DNA of 7,365 bases from an uncultured Kiritimatiellota bacterium. GTDB taxonomy: Bacteria; Verrucomicrobiota; Kiritimatiellia; RFP12; UBA1067. This document shows, piece after piece, positions 1-6,725 of this stretch. How positions within the stretch are numbered: the stretch's first letter is position 1; the number at the start of each line of letters is the position of its first letter. Location of the stretch: contig CAKUCX010000096.1 of the NCBI GenBank assembly GCA_934643865.1, forward strand, positions 1 to 7,365. The letters are read 5' to 3'. A program made the position numbers and the translations under genes. The notes beneath the pieces are model-generated. The model did no database searches. It was not told the origin of the DNA and saw only the letters and a program-made list of their open reading frames with translations.

Positions 1-1
1 G

Positions 2-1207
2 GGGACGGCGGCGGCGCGGGCGCGGACGCGCGCGTGCGTGCAGGGCTGCGAGACGCCGGCGGCGCGCATCACCGCGCTCCGCACCGCCTTGCGCGCCGTC
101 CGCACGGCGGGCCCCGGCCTCTTCGAGCTGCCCTTCGACCGCGCCTTCACGGCGCCGGACCGCCTCCTCGCGGAAGGATACGGCTCGCGCGCGGACTGGA
201 TGAACCTCCTCTACGCGATGCTGGAGGCCGCCGGGTTCGACTGCTCGTTCGTCCTCGCCGCAGGCGACGCGCGCGGCTTTCGCGGCACGGAGGCCGCCTG
301 GCGCGCCGTTCCGCGCCCCAGTGTCTTCGGCACGCTCGCCGTGCGGGCCGTCTGGCGGTCCGGCTGGGTGCCGTTCTGCCGGGACGAGGCGGTGTTCTGG
401 GTGTCCGCCGAGAACGAATACACGCCGCCGGAGGCGAGCGCGCGCTTCGGCGAATCCTTCTTCGACCCGCAGCGGAACGCCTTCGGGCGCATCGCGCCGG
501 CGGACGCGGCCTGGGCGGCGCGCGAGGACAACGTGTGCCGCATGGAGGTGCGCGCAAACGGCGCCGTCGACTTCGATATCACGAACCGCACCTACGGCGC
601 GCGCGTCGGTGCGCTCCGCAAGAACTTCGTGGAACTGCTACCCGAACTGCGGACCCGCTTCCACCAGAAGCTGCTCGGCGCGCTCGCGCAGAACGCGACG
701 GCGACGGGCGAGCTGGAGACGGACACGGAGGGCTATCCCTTTGCGCTCGCCTTCCGCGCCTACGCCGAGGGGTTCGCCGTGGCGAAGGACGACGCCCTGA
801 CGGTCACGATCCCGGACTTCACGGAACGCCTCTTCGCCGTCGGCGGCGAAGAACGCCGCTCCCCCCTCGCCGTCACCGGAAAGGACGAGGTCGTCGACAC
901 GTATGAGATCGTCTTCCCCGAAGGGTATGACGCGGTCGAATGCCTGCCCGAGGCCCTGACGCTACGGAACCCACATGACGAGGCGGACGTGTGGCTGCGG
1001 CAGACGGTGGCGGCCAAGGTCGCGGACGGCCGCCTGCACGTGACCGTGCGCCGCCGCGCGGGCCGCGCGAAGGCCGTGCGCCTCGACGCCGCCTACGCGC
1101 CGTTCCTGCGGGAGTGGAACCGCCGCGCCGCCGCCCTGAACGCCCGCACCGTGACGGCCCGGCGGCAGGCGGGACGCCACGCGGTTTCGTCCGATGTGGT
1201 ATACTAG
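2..1207 (+). CDS. DUF3857/transglutaminase-like protein, C-terminal part (5' end outside window)
   Basis: The frame is open from the first complete codon at position 2 with no stop, so the gene enters from the left; the GTG at 38 is probably internal. About 401 residues are visible. The segment at 176-250 (GYGSRADW, then NLLYAMLEAAGF and FVLAAG) resembles the core of bacterial transglutaminase-like proteins, whose active-site motif is usually GDCKD followed by LL..LL.AAG. The stretch around FGTLAVRAV and FWVSAENEY (about 328-420) resembles the usual His and Asp segments. The C-terminal 130 residues (FPEGYDAVECLP through AYAPFLREWN) look like the beta-rich DUF3858 domain that ends DUF3857 proteins. 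By this alignment the catalytic Cys is Arg (codon 188-190), and the His and Asp positions are Thr/Gly and Ser, so it is probably not an active enzyme. The family is often periplasmic or surface-linked, but any signal peptide lies outside the window. Family assignment is moderately sure; the biological role is unknown. Confidence 0.72.
   Translation, partial: GTAAARARTRACVQGCETPAARITALRTALRAVRTAGPGLFELPFDRAFTAPDRLLAEGYGSRADWMNLLYAMLEAAGFDCSFVLAAGDARGFRGTEAAWRAVPRPSVFGTLAVRAVWRSGWVPFCRDEAVFWVSAENEYTPPEASARFGESFFDPQRNAFGRIAPADAAWAAREDNVCRMEVRANGAVDFDITNRTYGARVGALRKNFVELLPELRTRFHQKLLGALAQNATATGELETDTEGYPFALAFRAYAEGFAVAKDDALTVTIPDFTERLFAVGGEERRSPLAVTGKDEVVDTYEIVFPEGYDAVECLPEALTLRNPHDEADVWLRQTVAAKVADGRLHVTVRRRAGRAKAVRLDAAYAPFLREWNRRAAALNARTVTARRQAGRHAVSSDVVY
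1197..1205 (+). promoter_or_regulatory. Extended -10 promoter for rhaA
   Basis: TGGTATACT is an extended -10 element: TG at 1197-1198, one base, then TATACT at 1200-1205 (5 of 6 to TATAAT). No good -35 is visible 16-18 bases upstream, which is tolerated by extended -10 promoters. Transcription would start near 1212, giving a leader of about 42 bases before the rhaA ATG. The element overlaps the stop codon (1205-1207) of the upstream gene. A very similar element lies upstream of rpsP on the other strand, which adds support. Confidence 0.5.
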
Positions 1208-1242
1208 CCGTGCAGAACGGGGACAGACTTCCGTCAACCAAC

Positions 1243-1248
1243 AAGGAG
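1243..1248 (+). promoter_or_regulatory. Shine-Dalgarno site of rhaA
   Basis: AAGGAG lies five bases before the ATG at 1254. It fixes the start there and rules out the longer in-frame reading that begins at 1194, which would start inside the end of the upstream gene and before the predicted transcription start. Confidence 0.75.
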
Positions 1249-1253
1249 ACAAC

Positions 1254-2501
1254 ATGAGCAAGGATCAGTACGAAGCCGCGAAAAAGCAGTACGCCGCGCT
1301 GGGCGTCGATACGGAGAAGGCGATCAAGGCCCTCCAGAAGATCCCGATCTCGATGCACTGCTGGCAGGGCGACGACGTGTGCGGCTTCGAGAACGACGCG
1401 GGCGCGACGGGCGGCATCCAGACGACGGGCAACTACCCCGGCAAGGCCCGCACGCCCGAGGAGCTGATGCAGGACGTCGAATTCGCGATGTCCCTCATCC
1501 CCGGCAAGCACCGCCTGAACCTCCACGCCTGCTACGGCGTCCACAAGAACGGTCTCGTGGACCGCGACGAGATCGGCCCCGAGCAGTTCGAGCCCTGGGT
1601 GAAGTGGGCGAAGAAGACGGGCGTGAAGCTCGACTTCAACCCCACGTTCTTCTCGCACGCGAACGTCAAGAACGGCTTCACGCTCGCGAGCCCGGACAAG
1701 AAGATCCGCGCGTTCTGGGTGAAGCACGGCATCCAGTGCCTGAAGATCGCCGAATACTTCGGCAAGGCGCTCAAGAGCCCCTGCGGCATCAACTTCTGGA
1801 TGCCCGACGGCCTCAAGGACGAGCCTTCGGACCGCCTTGGCCCGCGCAGGCTCATGGCCGACTCGCTCGACAAGATCTTCGCCCACAAGTACGACAAGAA
1901 GGCGGTCGTGCCGTTCCTCGAATCGAAGCTCTTCGGCATCGGCGTGGAGAGCTACACGGTCTGCTCGCACGAGTTCGTGATGGGCTACGCGCTGAAGAAG
2001 GGCATCCTCGCGCTCCTCGACATGGGGCACTTCCACCTCACCGAGAACGTGGCGGACAAGATCAGCTCCTTCCTGATGTTCTTCGGCAAGGTCGCCTTCC
2101 ACATCTCGCGCCCCGTGCGCTGGGACTCCGACCACGTCATCCGCGTGAACGACGACCTGCGCAACGCCGCGCACGAGATCGTCCGCATGGGCCCCGAGAA
2201 CTTCATCATCGCCCTCGACTACTTCGACGCCTCGATCAACCGCGTCGCGGCCTGGGTCCTCGGCATGCGCAACATGCAGAAGGCGCTCCTGGAGGCGCTG
2301 CTGGAGCCGAAGGAGACGCTGAAGGCCCTGCAGGACGGGGCGCAGTTCACGGAGCAGCTCGTCCTGCAGGAGGAGCTGAAGACCTACCCGATGGGCGCCG
2401 TGTGGCAGGAGTTCTGCGACCGCGCGGGCCAGCCGGCCAACGAAACGTGGATGGCCGACGTGCTCAAGTACGAGCGCGACGTCCTCTCGAAGCGCGCCTA
2501 G
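1254..2501 (+). CDS. rhaA: L-rhamnose isomerase
   Basis: This 415-residue protein matches E. coli RhaA (419 residues) from end to end. RhaA is the cytoplasmic, Mn-dependent enzyme that converts L-rhamnose to L-rhamnulose, the first step of rhamnose catabolism before RhaB kinase and RhaD aldolase. Recognisable landmarks are SMHCWQGDDV near residue 33, GGIQTTGNYPGKAR, LDFNP, and ESKLFGIGVESYTV near 222. Metal and active-site residues known in the family are present: E232, D256 and H259 (LDMGHFH), H283, D291 and D293 (RWDSDH), and D325 (LDYFDASINR). H259, D291 and D293 correspond to the Mn ligands of the E. coli enzyme with a constant offset of three. The gene looks intact and functional. It has its own promoter and a strong ribosome binding site, and the next gene starts six bases after its stop. 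No rhaB, rhaD or regulator is in the window. Its last 412 bases recur at 5831-6242. Confidence 0.97.
   Translation: MSKDQYEAAKKQYAALGVDTEKAIKALQKIPISMHCWQGDDVCGFENDAGATGGIQTTGNYPGKARTPEELMQDVEFAMSLIPGKHRLNLHACYGVHKNGLVDRDEIGPEQFEPWVKWAKKTGVKLDFNPTFFSHANVKNGFTLASPDKKIRAFWVKHGIQCLKIAEYFGKALKSPCGINFWMPDGLKDEPSDRLGPRRLMADSLDKIFAHKYDKKAVVPFLESKLFGIGVESYTVCSHEFVMGYALKKGILALLDMGHFHLTENVADKISSFLMFFGKVAFHISRPVRWDSDHVIRVNDDLRNAAHEIVRMGPENFIIALDYFDASINRVAAWVLGMRNMQKALLEALLEPKETLKALQDGAQFTEQLVLQEELKTYPMGAVWQEFCDRAGQPANETWMADVLKYERDVLSKRA
2088..2499 (+). repeat. Direct repeat, copy 1 (3' end of rhaA)
   Basis: The last 137 codons of rhaA (from Lys279), ending at the first base of its TAG stop, recur at 5831-6242 in the same orientation at an offset of 3743 bases. 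Reading both copies base by base shows two differences in 412: C2114/G5857 and G2117/C5860. Both are third-codon changes within Arg-Pro-Val-Arg-Trp and leave the protein unchanged. This copy belongs to the intact gene. Confidence 0.98.
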
Positions 2502-2507
2502 CTCGCG

Positions 2508-4625
2508 ATGAAGACGCTCCTGGCAGGTTGTGCGGCGTTCGGGATCTGCGGGTTCGGCCTGGTGGCCGCCGCGCCCGGGCCCGCGAAGGCGGCGAAGCCG
2601 CATGTCGTCCACGTTAGGCCCGGCGAGGCGCTGGAGGCCGTGCGGGACGCCGTGCGCGCCCTGCCCGCCTCGAACCGCGTCCACGGCGTGGAGGTCCGCC
2701 TCCCGCCGGGGCGCTACGCGCTCTCCGGTCCGCTTGAGCTGGGGACGCCGGACGGCGGTACGCCCAAGGCGCCGGTCGTGTGGCGTTCGGACGACGGGGG
2801 GCGCGCCGTTCTCTGCGACGGCGTGCAGCTGCCCGCCGCCGCCTTTGCGCCCGTGGCGGACGCCGCCGTGCGCGCCCGCCTCGATGCCGCCGCGCGGGAG
2901 ACGGTGCGCGTGGCCGACCTCGCCGCATACAACCTCCCGTTCTGGAAGCCGCTGACGCGCGAACTGCGTCCGCCAACGCCGGTTCCCGAACTCTTCTGCG
3001 ACGGCGTGCGCATGACGCCCGCCGAGTGGCCGAACGGCGGCGAATGGGCCACCATCGCGGCGTTCGTGGACGAGGGCACGCGCCACAACGACGGCAGCGT
3101 GGGGCAGGGGCTCGGCGTGAAGCGCAACGAGAAGCCCGTGCCGCCGCGCGGCGGCACGTTCGGCTACGCGGGGAACCGCCCCGCGCGCTGGACGAAGGCA
3201 CCGGAGGTGTGGCTCCACGGCTTCTGGTGCTTCGACTGGTACGACACCGTCCTGCCTGTCGCCGCGATCAACGCCGCGTCGAACACGATCACGCTCGCCG
3301 TCCAGCACACCTACGGCGTCCGGCCAGGGAATCCGAGCCCGCGCCGCTGGAAGGCGGTTCACGTGCTGGAGGAGCTTGACGTGCCGGGCGAATACTACGT
3401 CGACCCCGTCGCGAAGAAACTCTACTTCTGGCCGCCCCGCGCGCTGGGGCCCGCCACGCGCGTCGTGCTCGTGGGGGCGCGGCGCCCGCTTGTGCAGGTC
3501 GAGAAGGCGCGCAACCTCGTCTTCCGCGGGCTCGGCTTCGAGTTGTGCGGCGGCGATGCGGCGGTGGTGAAGGAGGGTGCGGCGGTGGCGTTCGAGCGGT
3601 GCGATTTCCGCAACATCCGGGGTAAGGCGGTTTCGCTTGTGGACTGCCTGGCGTGCCGCGTGACGACGTGCGACATCCAGGAGACGGGCACGGGCGGCAT
3701 CTTCGTCTCCGGCGGCAACCGCCGGTCGCTGATGCCCGGTGAGAACGTCGTGGAGGATACGCGCATCCGCAATTTCTCGGTCCATTGCCTGACCTATGCG
3801 AGCGCCGTCCACATGATGGGCGTGAGCAACGTCGTCCGCCACTGCGAGCTTTCCGGCGCGCCGCACATGGCCGTGGGCGTCTACGGGAACGACCACGTCT
3901 TCGAATACAACGTCGTCTCGAACGTGTGCATGAGCTCGGACGACGCGGCGGCGTTCTACAAGGGGCGCAACCCCTCCTGCCGCGGTAACGTGCTGCGCTA
4001 CAACTTCTGGAGCGAAATCGGCTCGCCGCGCGGGCACGGCAACGCGGCCGTCTACTTCGACGACGGCGACGGCGGCGACCTCGTCTACGGGAACGTCTTC
4101 TACCGCTGCGGCGAGCCGGGGCTCGGCGGCTTCGGGACGGTGTTCAGCCACGGCGGACATTCCAACCTCGTGCAGAACTGCGTGTTCGTGGAGTGTCGGC
4201 GTCCCCTCGGATCCTCGCCCTGGAACCAGGCGCGGTGGGTGGATTTCCTGAAGAGCCCGCTGATCCAGAAGCACCTCCTGGAGGAGGTGAGCGTGACGGG
4301 CCTCGTCTGGCGTACGCACTACCCCGCGCTCGCGGGGATCTTCGCGCCGGAGGACGACGCGGCCCGGTGGAATGTGGCGCGCGACAACGCCTTCGTGGGC
4401 TGTCCGGCGACCCTGCCGGGGCGTCGCCCCGGCGAGACGCGCCCCGGCCTCGTGTGCGGACGCTGGCGGACCAACGAGACGGATGTCGTCTTCGCGTCGG
4501 ATCCGGGCTTCGTGGACGCCGCCGCGAAGAACTTCGCCCTGCGCCCCGACGCCGCGCTCTTCAAGCGGCTTCCCTCCTTCAAGCCCATTCCCTTCGAGAA
4601 GATCGGCCTCGCCACCAAGCGGTGA
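2508..4625 (+). CDS. Secreted right-handed parallel beta-helix protein, putative polysaccharide-active enzyme
   Basis: This is a 705-residue protein starting with a signal peptide: MKT, then a hydrophobic core (about residues 4-22), then small residues with a likely cut after AKA near 27. The N-terminal part (about 30-75) resembles the first coil of parallel beta-helix proteins (RPGEALEAVRDAVRAL, then RLPPGRYALSGPLEL). A beta-rich region follows, ending in VPGEYYVDPVAKKLYFWPP (about 292-310), a motif I associate with large beta-helix glycosidase-like proteins. Residues about 333-567 show repeated short strands (NLVFRGLGF, NVVRHCEL, HVFEYNVVSNV, LVYGNVFYRC, NLVQNCVF) typical of PbH1 repeats. 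Acidic clusters at D478-D479 and D518-D524 could be catalytic or bind calcium. A GH141-type enzyme or pectin-active lyase/hydrolase is possible but unproven. It starts six bases after rhaA, without a clear Shine-Dalgarno site, so co-transcription and coupled translation are likely. Confidence 0.85.
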   Translation: MKTLLAGCAAFGICGFGLVAAAPGPAKAAKPHVVHVRPGEALEAVRDAVRALPASNRVHGVEVRLPPGRYALSGPLELGTPDGGTPKAPVVWRSDDGGRAVLCDGVQLPAAAFAPVADAAVRARLDAAARETVRVADLAAYNLPFWKPLTRELRPPTPVPELFCDGVRMTPAEWPNGGEWATIAAFVDEGTRHNDGSVGQGLGVKRNEKPVPPRGGTFGYAGNRPARWTKAPEVWLHGFWCFDWYDTVLPVAAINAASNTITLAVQHTYGVRPGNPSPRRWKAVHVLEELDVPGEYYVDPVAKKLYFWPPRALGPATRVVLVGARRPLVQVEKARNLVFRGLGFELCGGDAAVVKEGAAVAFERCDFRNIRGKAVSLVDCLACRVTTCDIQETGTGGIFVSGGNRRSLMPGENVVEDTRIRNFSVHCLTYASAVHMMGVSNVVRHCELSGAPHMAVGVYGNDHVFEYNVVSNVCMSSDDAAAFYKGRNPSCRGNVLRYNFWSEIGSPRGHGNAAVYFDDGDGGDLVYGNVFYRCGEPGLGGFGTVFSHGGHSNLVQNCVFVECRRPLGSSPWNQARWVDFLKSPLIQKHLLEEVSVTGLVWRTHYPALAGIFAPEDDAARWNVARDNAFVGCPATLPGRRPGETRPGLVCGRWRTNETDVVFASDPGFVDAAAKNFALRPDAALFKRLPSFKPIPFEKIGLATKR

Positions 4626-4628
4626 GAG

Positions 4629-4653
4629 GGCGATCGTGTGGGGGGCGGTCGCC
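4629..4653. other. Hairpin between convergent genes, possible weak terminator
   Basis: The 43-base gap between the beta-helix stop and the LRR-protein stop contains GGCGATCG and CGGTCGCC, which pair over eight positions (one G-U) around a nine-base loop. There is no T-tract on either side, so it is not a canonical rho-independent terminator. It may only stabilise 3' ends. No other terminator is visible in the gap. Confidence 0.3.
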
Positions 4654-4668
4654 GTCAAGAAGGCGGGG

Positions 4669-5952
4669 TCAGCGCAGCAAGAAGACCGTCCGTTTCGGGT
4701 CGAAGGGGCTGGGACGGTGGCAGACCCAGGCGAGCGGGGCCGTGCCGCCCGGGCCGCGCCAGACGCCGAGGATCCGGGCACCGTCCGGCGCATTGGCCCG
4801 TTCGTCCGCCGTCGGCGCGGCGAGGTAGTTCGCCTTGTCCCATCCAAGGAACGTCGAGGCGTAGACGGTGACCGGCGCCGCAGCGGTCGCGCTCGCGAGA
4901 ACCGCCGCGAAGGCGTCTTCGTTCACGACGGGGCCGAGGTAGGTGACGGTCTTCAGGTTGGGCAGGTTGAGGAAGGCCCCCTCGCCCACCGCGAGGTCGG
5001 GGGCGGCGTTGAGGACGAGGTTCGTGATGCCGGCGTTGTTGAAGGCATTGCTCTGGATGTTGAGGACCTGCACCTTGGCGTCGCCGTGGGCGAGCCACGC
5101 CTCACCCAGGTTGTTGTCCTGGAGGACGTGGGGGCTGATGACGGTCACGGACGGCAGCTTCAGCGATCCCCGCAGACGGGAGGCCGTCCGCCCGTTGTCC
5201 ATCTTCAGGTTGTTGTTCCGGCCCGTGCCGAACGTCTTCACGCCGTCGAGCGTCCACCAGCCGACGTCCGTGTGGCCGACGAGCGAGTTGTAGAACATGC
5301 CGTCGAGGGCCGTGGAGAACGTGAACGCGGGGCAGCGGAAGACGACGTACTTGAGGAGCCGCTGGTCGGAGAAGAACCATCTGGCGGGGCCGCCCGTCGC
5401 GGTGGGTTCGTCGATGAGGATGGCCTCGTAGGTGGCGCGCCGGTTCGTGGCGTGGAAGAGCTGTGCGTCCCCGACGCTCGTCAGCGTACCGGGCGTGAGG
5501 AGGACGCGCGCGCCGGGGATTGTGCCGTTCTGCGCGGAGGACAGGAGGGAGCCTTTCCCTCCCAGGCTGACGATGCGGTAGGCAAGGCCGTCCGTCCCCG
5601 TGACGGTGTCGCCGAGGTCGAGGACGCCGTCGCCCGTGTTGTCGGGCGCGTAGAGCGAACAGGCCGCGTCCCGGCCGAGCGTGACGGTGCGCGCCGCGCC
5701 GTCCACCGTCGCCTGAAGGCGGAAGGTACCGTTGTCGAGGAGGGCGTTCCGGTCGCCGTCCCGCGTGAGCGTCCAGGGATGGGTGAAGCGCGCGAAGGCC
5801 CAGCGGGTGAAGTCGGCGTCGCGCAGGACGAAGGTCGCCTTCCACATCTCGCGCCCGGTCCGCTGGGACTCCGACCACGTCATCCGCGTGAACGACGACC
5901 TGCGCAACGCCGCGCACGAGATCGTCCGCATGGGCCCCGAGAACTTCATCAT
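4669..5952 (-). CDS. BspA-like leucine-rich-repeat surface protein, 5'-truncated and fused to antisense rhaA
   Basis: The open frame is 427 codons, but only its downstream part (5830 to 4669, about 387 residues) looks like a real protein. The first 40 or so residues (from MMKFSGPMRT to EMWKAT) are the reverse strand of the duplicated rhaA tail, so the true N-terminus, signal peptide and promoter were lost at the 5830/5831 junction. The native part has beta-rich sequence with an NTGDGVLDLGD segment, then LRR-like repeats of the LRR_5/BspA kind: LKLPSVTVISPHVLQD, VQVLNIQSNAFNNAGITNL, VGEGAFLNLPNLKTVTYLG, NEDAFAAVLA. It ends in a tail with GVWRGPGG and HRPSPFDP that may be a conserved C-terminal module of such surface proteins. 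A GAGG lies three bases before the 5952 ATG, but it is antisense rhaA sequence and probably fortuitous. The fragment is probably a pseudogene unless the junction is an assembly error. Family call moderate; truncation clear. Confidence 0.6.
   Translation of the reverse strand: MMKFSGPMRTISCAALRRSSFTRMTWSESQRTGREMWKATFVLRDADFTRWAFARFTHPWTLTRDGDRNALLDNGTFRLQATVDGAARTVTLGRDAACSLYAPDNTGDGVLDLGDTVTGTDGLAYRIVSLGGKGSLLSSAQNGTIPGARVLLTPGTLTSVGDAQLFHATNRRATYEAILIDEPTATGGPARWFFSDQRLLKYVVFRCPAFTFSTALDGMFYNSLVGHTDVGWWTLDGVKTFGTGRNNNLKMDNGRTASRLRGSLKLPSVTVISPHVLQDNNLGEAWLAHGDAKVQVLNIQSNAFNNAGITNLVLNAAPDLAVGEGAFLNLPNLKTVTYLGPVVNEDAFAAVLASATAAAPVTVYASTFLGWDKANYLAAPTADERANAPDGARILGVWRGPGGTAPLAWVCHRPSPFDPKRTVFLLR
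5830..5831. other. Rearrangement junction between LRR gene and rhaA copy
   Basis: Left of this point the minus strand encodes the LRR protein; right of it the plus strand matches rhaA from codon 279. No inverted repeats, transposase or short target duplication are visible at the junction. The sequence left of the junction (GCGCAGGACG) differs from that preceding copy 1 (CTTCGGC), so the breakpoint is sharp to the base. Confidence 0.85.
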
Positions 5953-6242
5953 CGCCCTCGACTACTTCGACGCCTCGATCAACCGCGTCGCGGCCTGGGT
6001 CCTCGGCATGCGCAACATGCAGAAGGCGCTCCTGGAGGCGCTGCTGGAGCCGAAGGAGACGCTGAAGGCCCTGCAGGACGGGGCGCAGTTCACGGAGCAG
6101 CTCGTCCTGCAGGAGGAGCTGAAGACCTACCCGATGGGCGCCGTGTGGCAGGAGTTCTGCGACCGCGCGGGCCAGCCGGCCAACGAAACGTGGATGGCCG
6201 ACGTGCTCAAGTACGAGCGCGACGTCCTCTCGAAGCGCGCCT
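5831..6242 (+). repeat. Direct repeat, copy 2 (3' end of rhaA)
   Basis: Same 412 bases as 2088-2499, with differences only at 5857 and 5860. Similarity stops after the first base of the stop codon: TAG in copy 1, TGA here (6242-6244). The downstream sequences are then unrelated. Confidence 0.98.
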
Positions 6243-6244
6243 GA
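5831..6244 (+). pseudogene. rhaA: Truncated L-rhamnose isomerase fragment (C-terminal 137 residues)
   Basis: This is the duplicated C-terminal third of RhaA, in frame to a TGA stop. It keeps H283, D291, D293 and D325 (full-length numbering) but lacks the N-terminal two thirds, including E232, D256 and H259, so it cannot form a complete active site. There is no start codon with a ribosome binding site at its beginning. The same frame stays open upstream to 5732, but that stretch is antisense to the LRR gene. Its reading frame is undamaged, so either the duplication is recent or the copy is homogenised with the intact gene. Just beyond it lies the rplS terminator. Confidence 0.92.
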
Positions 6245-6265
6245 CGCGCGGACGGCGCGTGCAGG

Positions 6266-6304
6266 CAAAAAGGCGCGGCCGGAGGAATCCTCCGGCCGCG
6301 CCTT
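6266..6304 (-). terminator. Rho-independent terminator of the rpsP-rplS unit
   Basis: A perfect 17-base inverted repeat (6270-6286 with 6288-6304, GC-rich around GGCCGGAGGA) folds into a long hairpin. Read on the minus strand it is followed by TTTTTGCC, the expected U-tract, 22 bases after the rplS stop. On the plus strand it is followed by TTCATCTG, so it would stop transcription from the rhaA fragment only weakly. Confidence 0.88.
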
Positions 6305-6325
6305 CATCTGCCGCCTTGGCGCGGC

Positions 6326-6694
6326 CTATTTCTTCACGAGCTTGCGGACGGCCTTGTGGCTGCAGAACGTACGCTCCGTGTAGAGCTTGCTGCGGCGGGA
6401 GGGATTCCGCTTCACGACGACGATCTTCTCGACCGCCGGCGAGGCGAACGGGAAGAGCTTTTCGACGCGCACGCCGTAGCTGTCGCGGGAAACGGTGAAG
6501 TTGCCGCTGGCGTTCTTCGTGCCGTTGTCGATCGCGAGAACCTTGCCCTCGAAGTCCTGAAGGCGCGTCTTGTCGCCTTCCTTGATGCGCACGGAAACAC
6601 GCACCGTGTCGCCCGAATGGAACTCGGGGAAGTTCTTGTCGGCGATGGCCTTGGCCTGCTCGGCGTTGATCTTGTCCAGAATTGCAATACCCAT
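6326..6694 (-). CDS. rplS: 50S ribosomal protein L19 (bL19)
   Basis: This 122-residue protein is recognisable as bL19, a large-subunit protein near the 30S-50S interface. The diagnostic core is FPEFHSGDTVRVSVRIKEGD, then RLQDFEGKVLA (about residues 23-53), then FTVSRDSYGVRVEKLFPFASP (about 66-86) and RRSKLYTERT. The length is slightly above the usual 115 or so. The C-terminus is more divergent, ending HKAVRKLVKK instead of the common GKAAR-type ending. The start at 6694 is supported by AGGA five bases upstream (6700-6703). It follows rpsP by 58 bases on the same strand and shares its terminator, so the two are probably co-transcribed. The usual rimM and trmD between them are missing. Confidence 0.95.
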   Translation of the reverse strand: MGIAILDKINAEQAKAIADKNFPEFHSGDTVRVSVRIKEGDKTRLQDFEGKVLAIDNGTKNASGNFTVSRDSYGVRVEKLFPFASPAVEKIVVVKRNPSRRSKLYTERTFCSHKAVRKLVKK

Positions 6695-6725
6695 GATAAT
6701 CCTGCCTTTCTACTTCGAAGGGTTC

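Noticed and set aside
24..40. Alternating CG/TG tract as a possible Z-DNA site
   Set aside because: It lies within coding sequence and is what GC-rich Arg/Ala/Cys/Val codons produce; nothing else supports a role.
1194..1253. A longer rhaA start at 1194
   Set aside because: That reading overlaps the end of the upstream gene and the promoter; AAGGAG five bases before the ATG at 1254 and alignment with E. coli RhaA support the shorter form.
873..4847. A 1324-codon open frame on the minus strand spanning rhaA and the beta-helix gene
   Set aside because: It is antisense to two well-supported genes and has a low-complexity Arg/Ala/His/Val composition, as expected from reading GC3-rich codons on the opposite strand. 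No domains or ribosome binding site support it.
2500..5830. A classical IS element or transposon between the repeats
   Set aside because: No transposase or integrase gene is seen, no terminal inverted repeats, and the flanking repeats are 412-bp gene fragments rather than short target duplications.
5732..6244. A 170-codon plus-strand ORF as a new short rhamnose isomerase gene
   Set aside because: Its first 33 codons are antisense to the LRR gene with no credible start signal; only the part from 5831 is RhaA, and that lacks half of the active site.
4372..6498. A 708-codon plus-strand open frame through the LRR gene, rhaA copy and rplS
   Set aside because: Its sequence is antisense or frame-shifted relative to better-supported genes, is rich in Arg/Gly/Val, and crosses the strong terminator hairpin.
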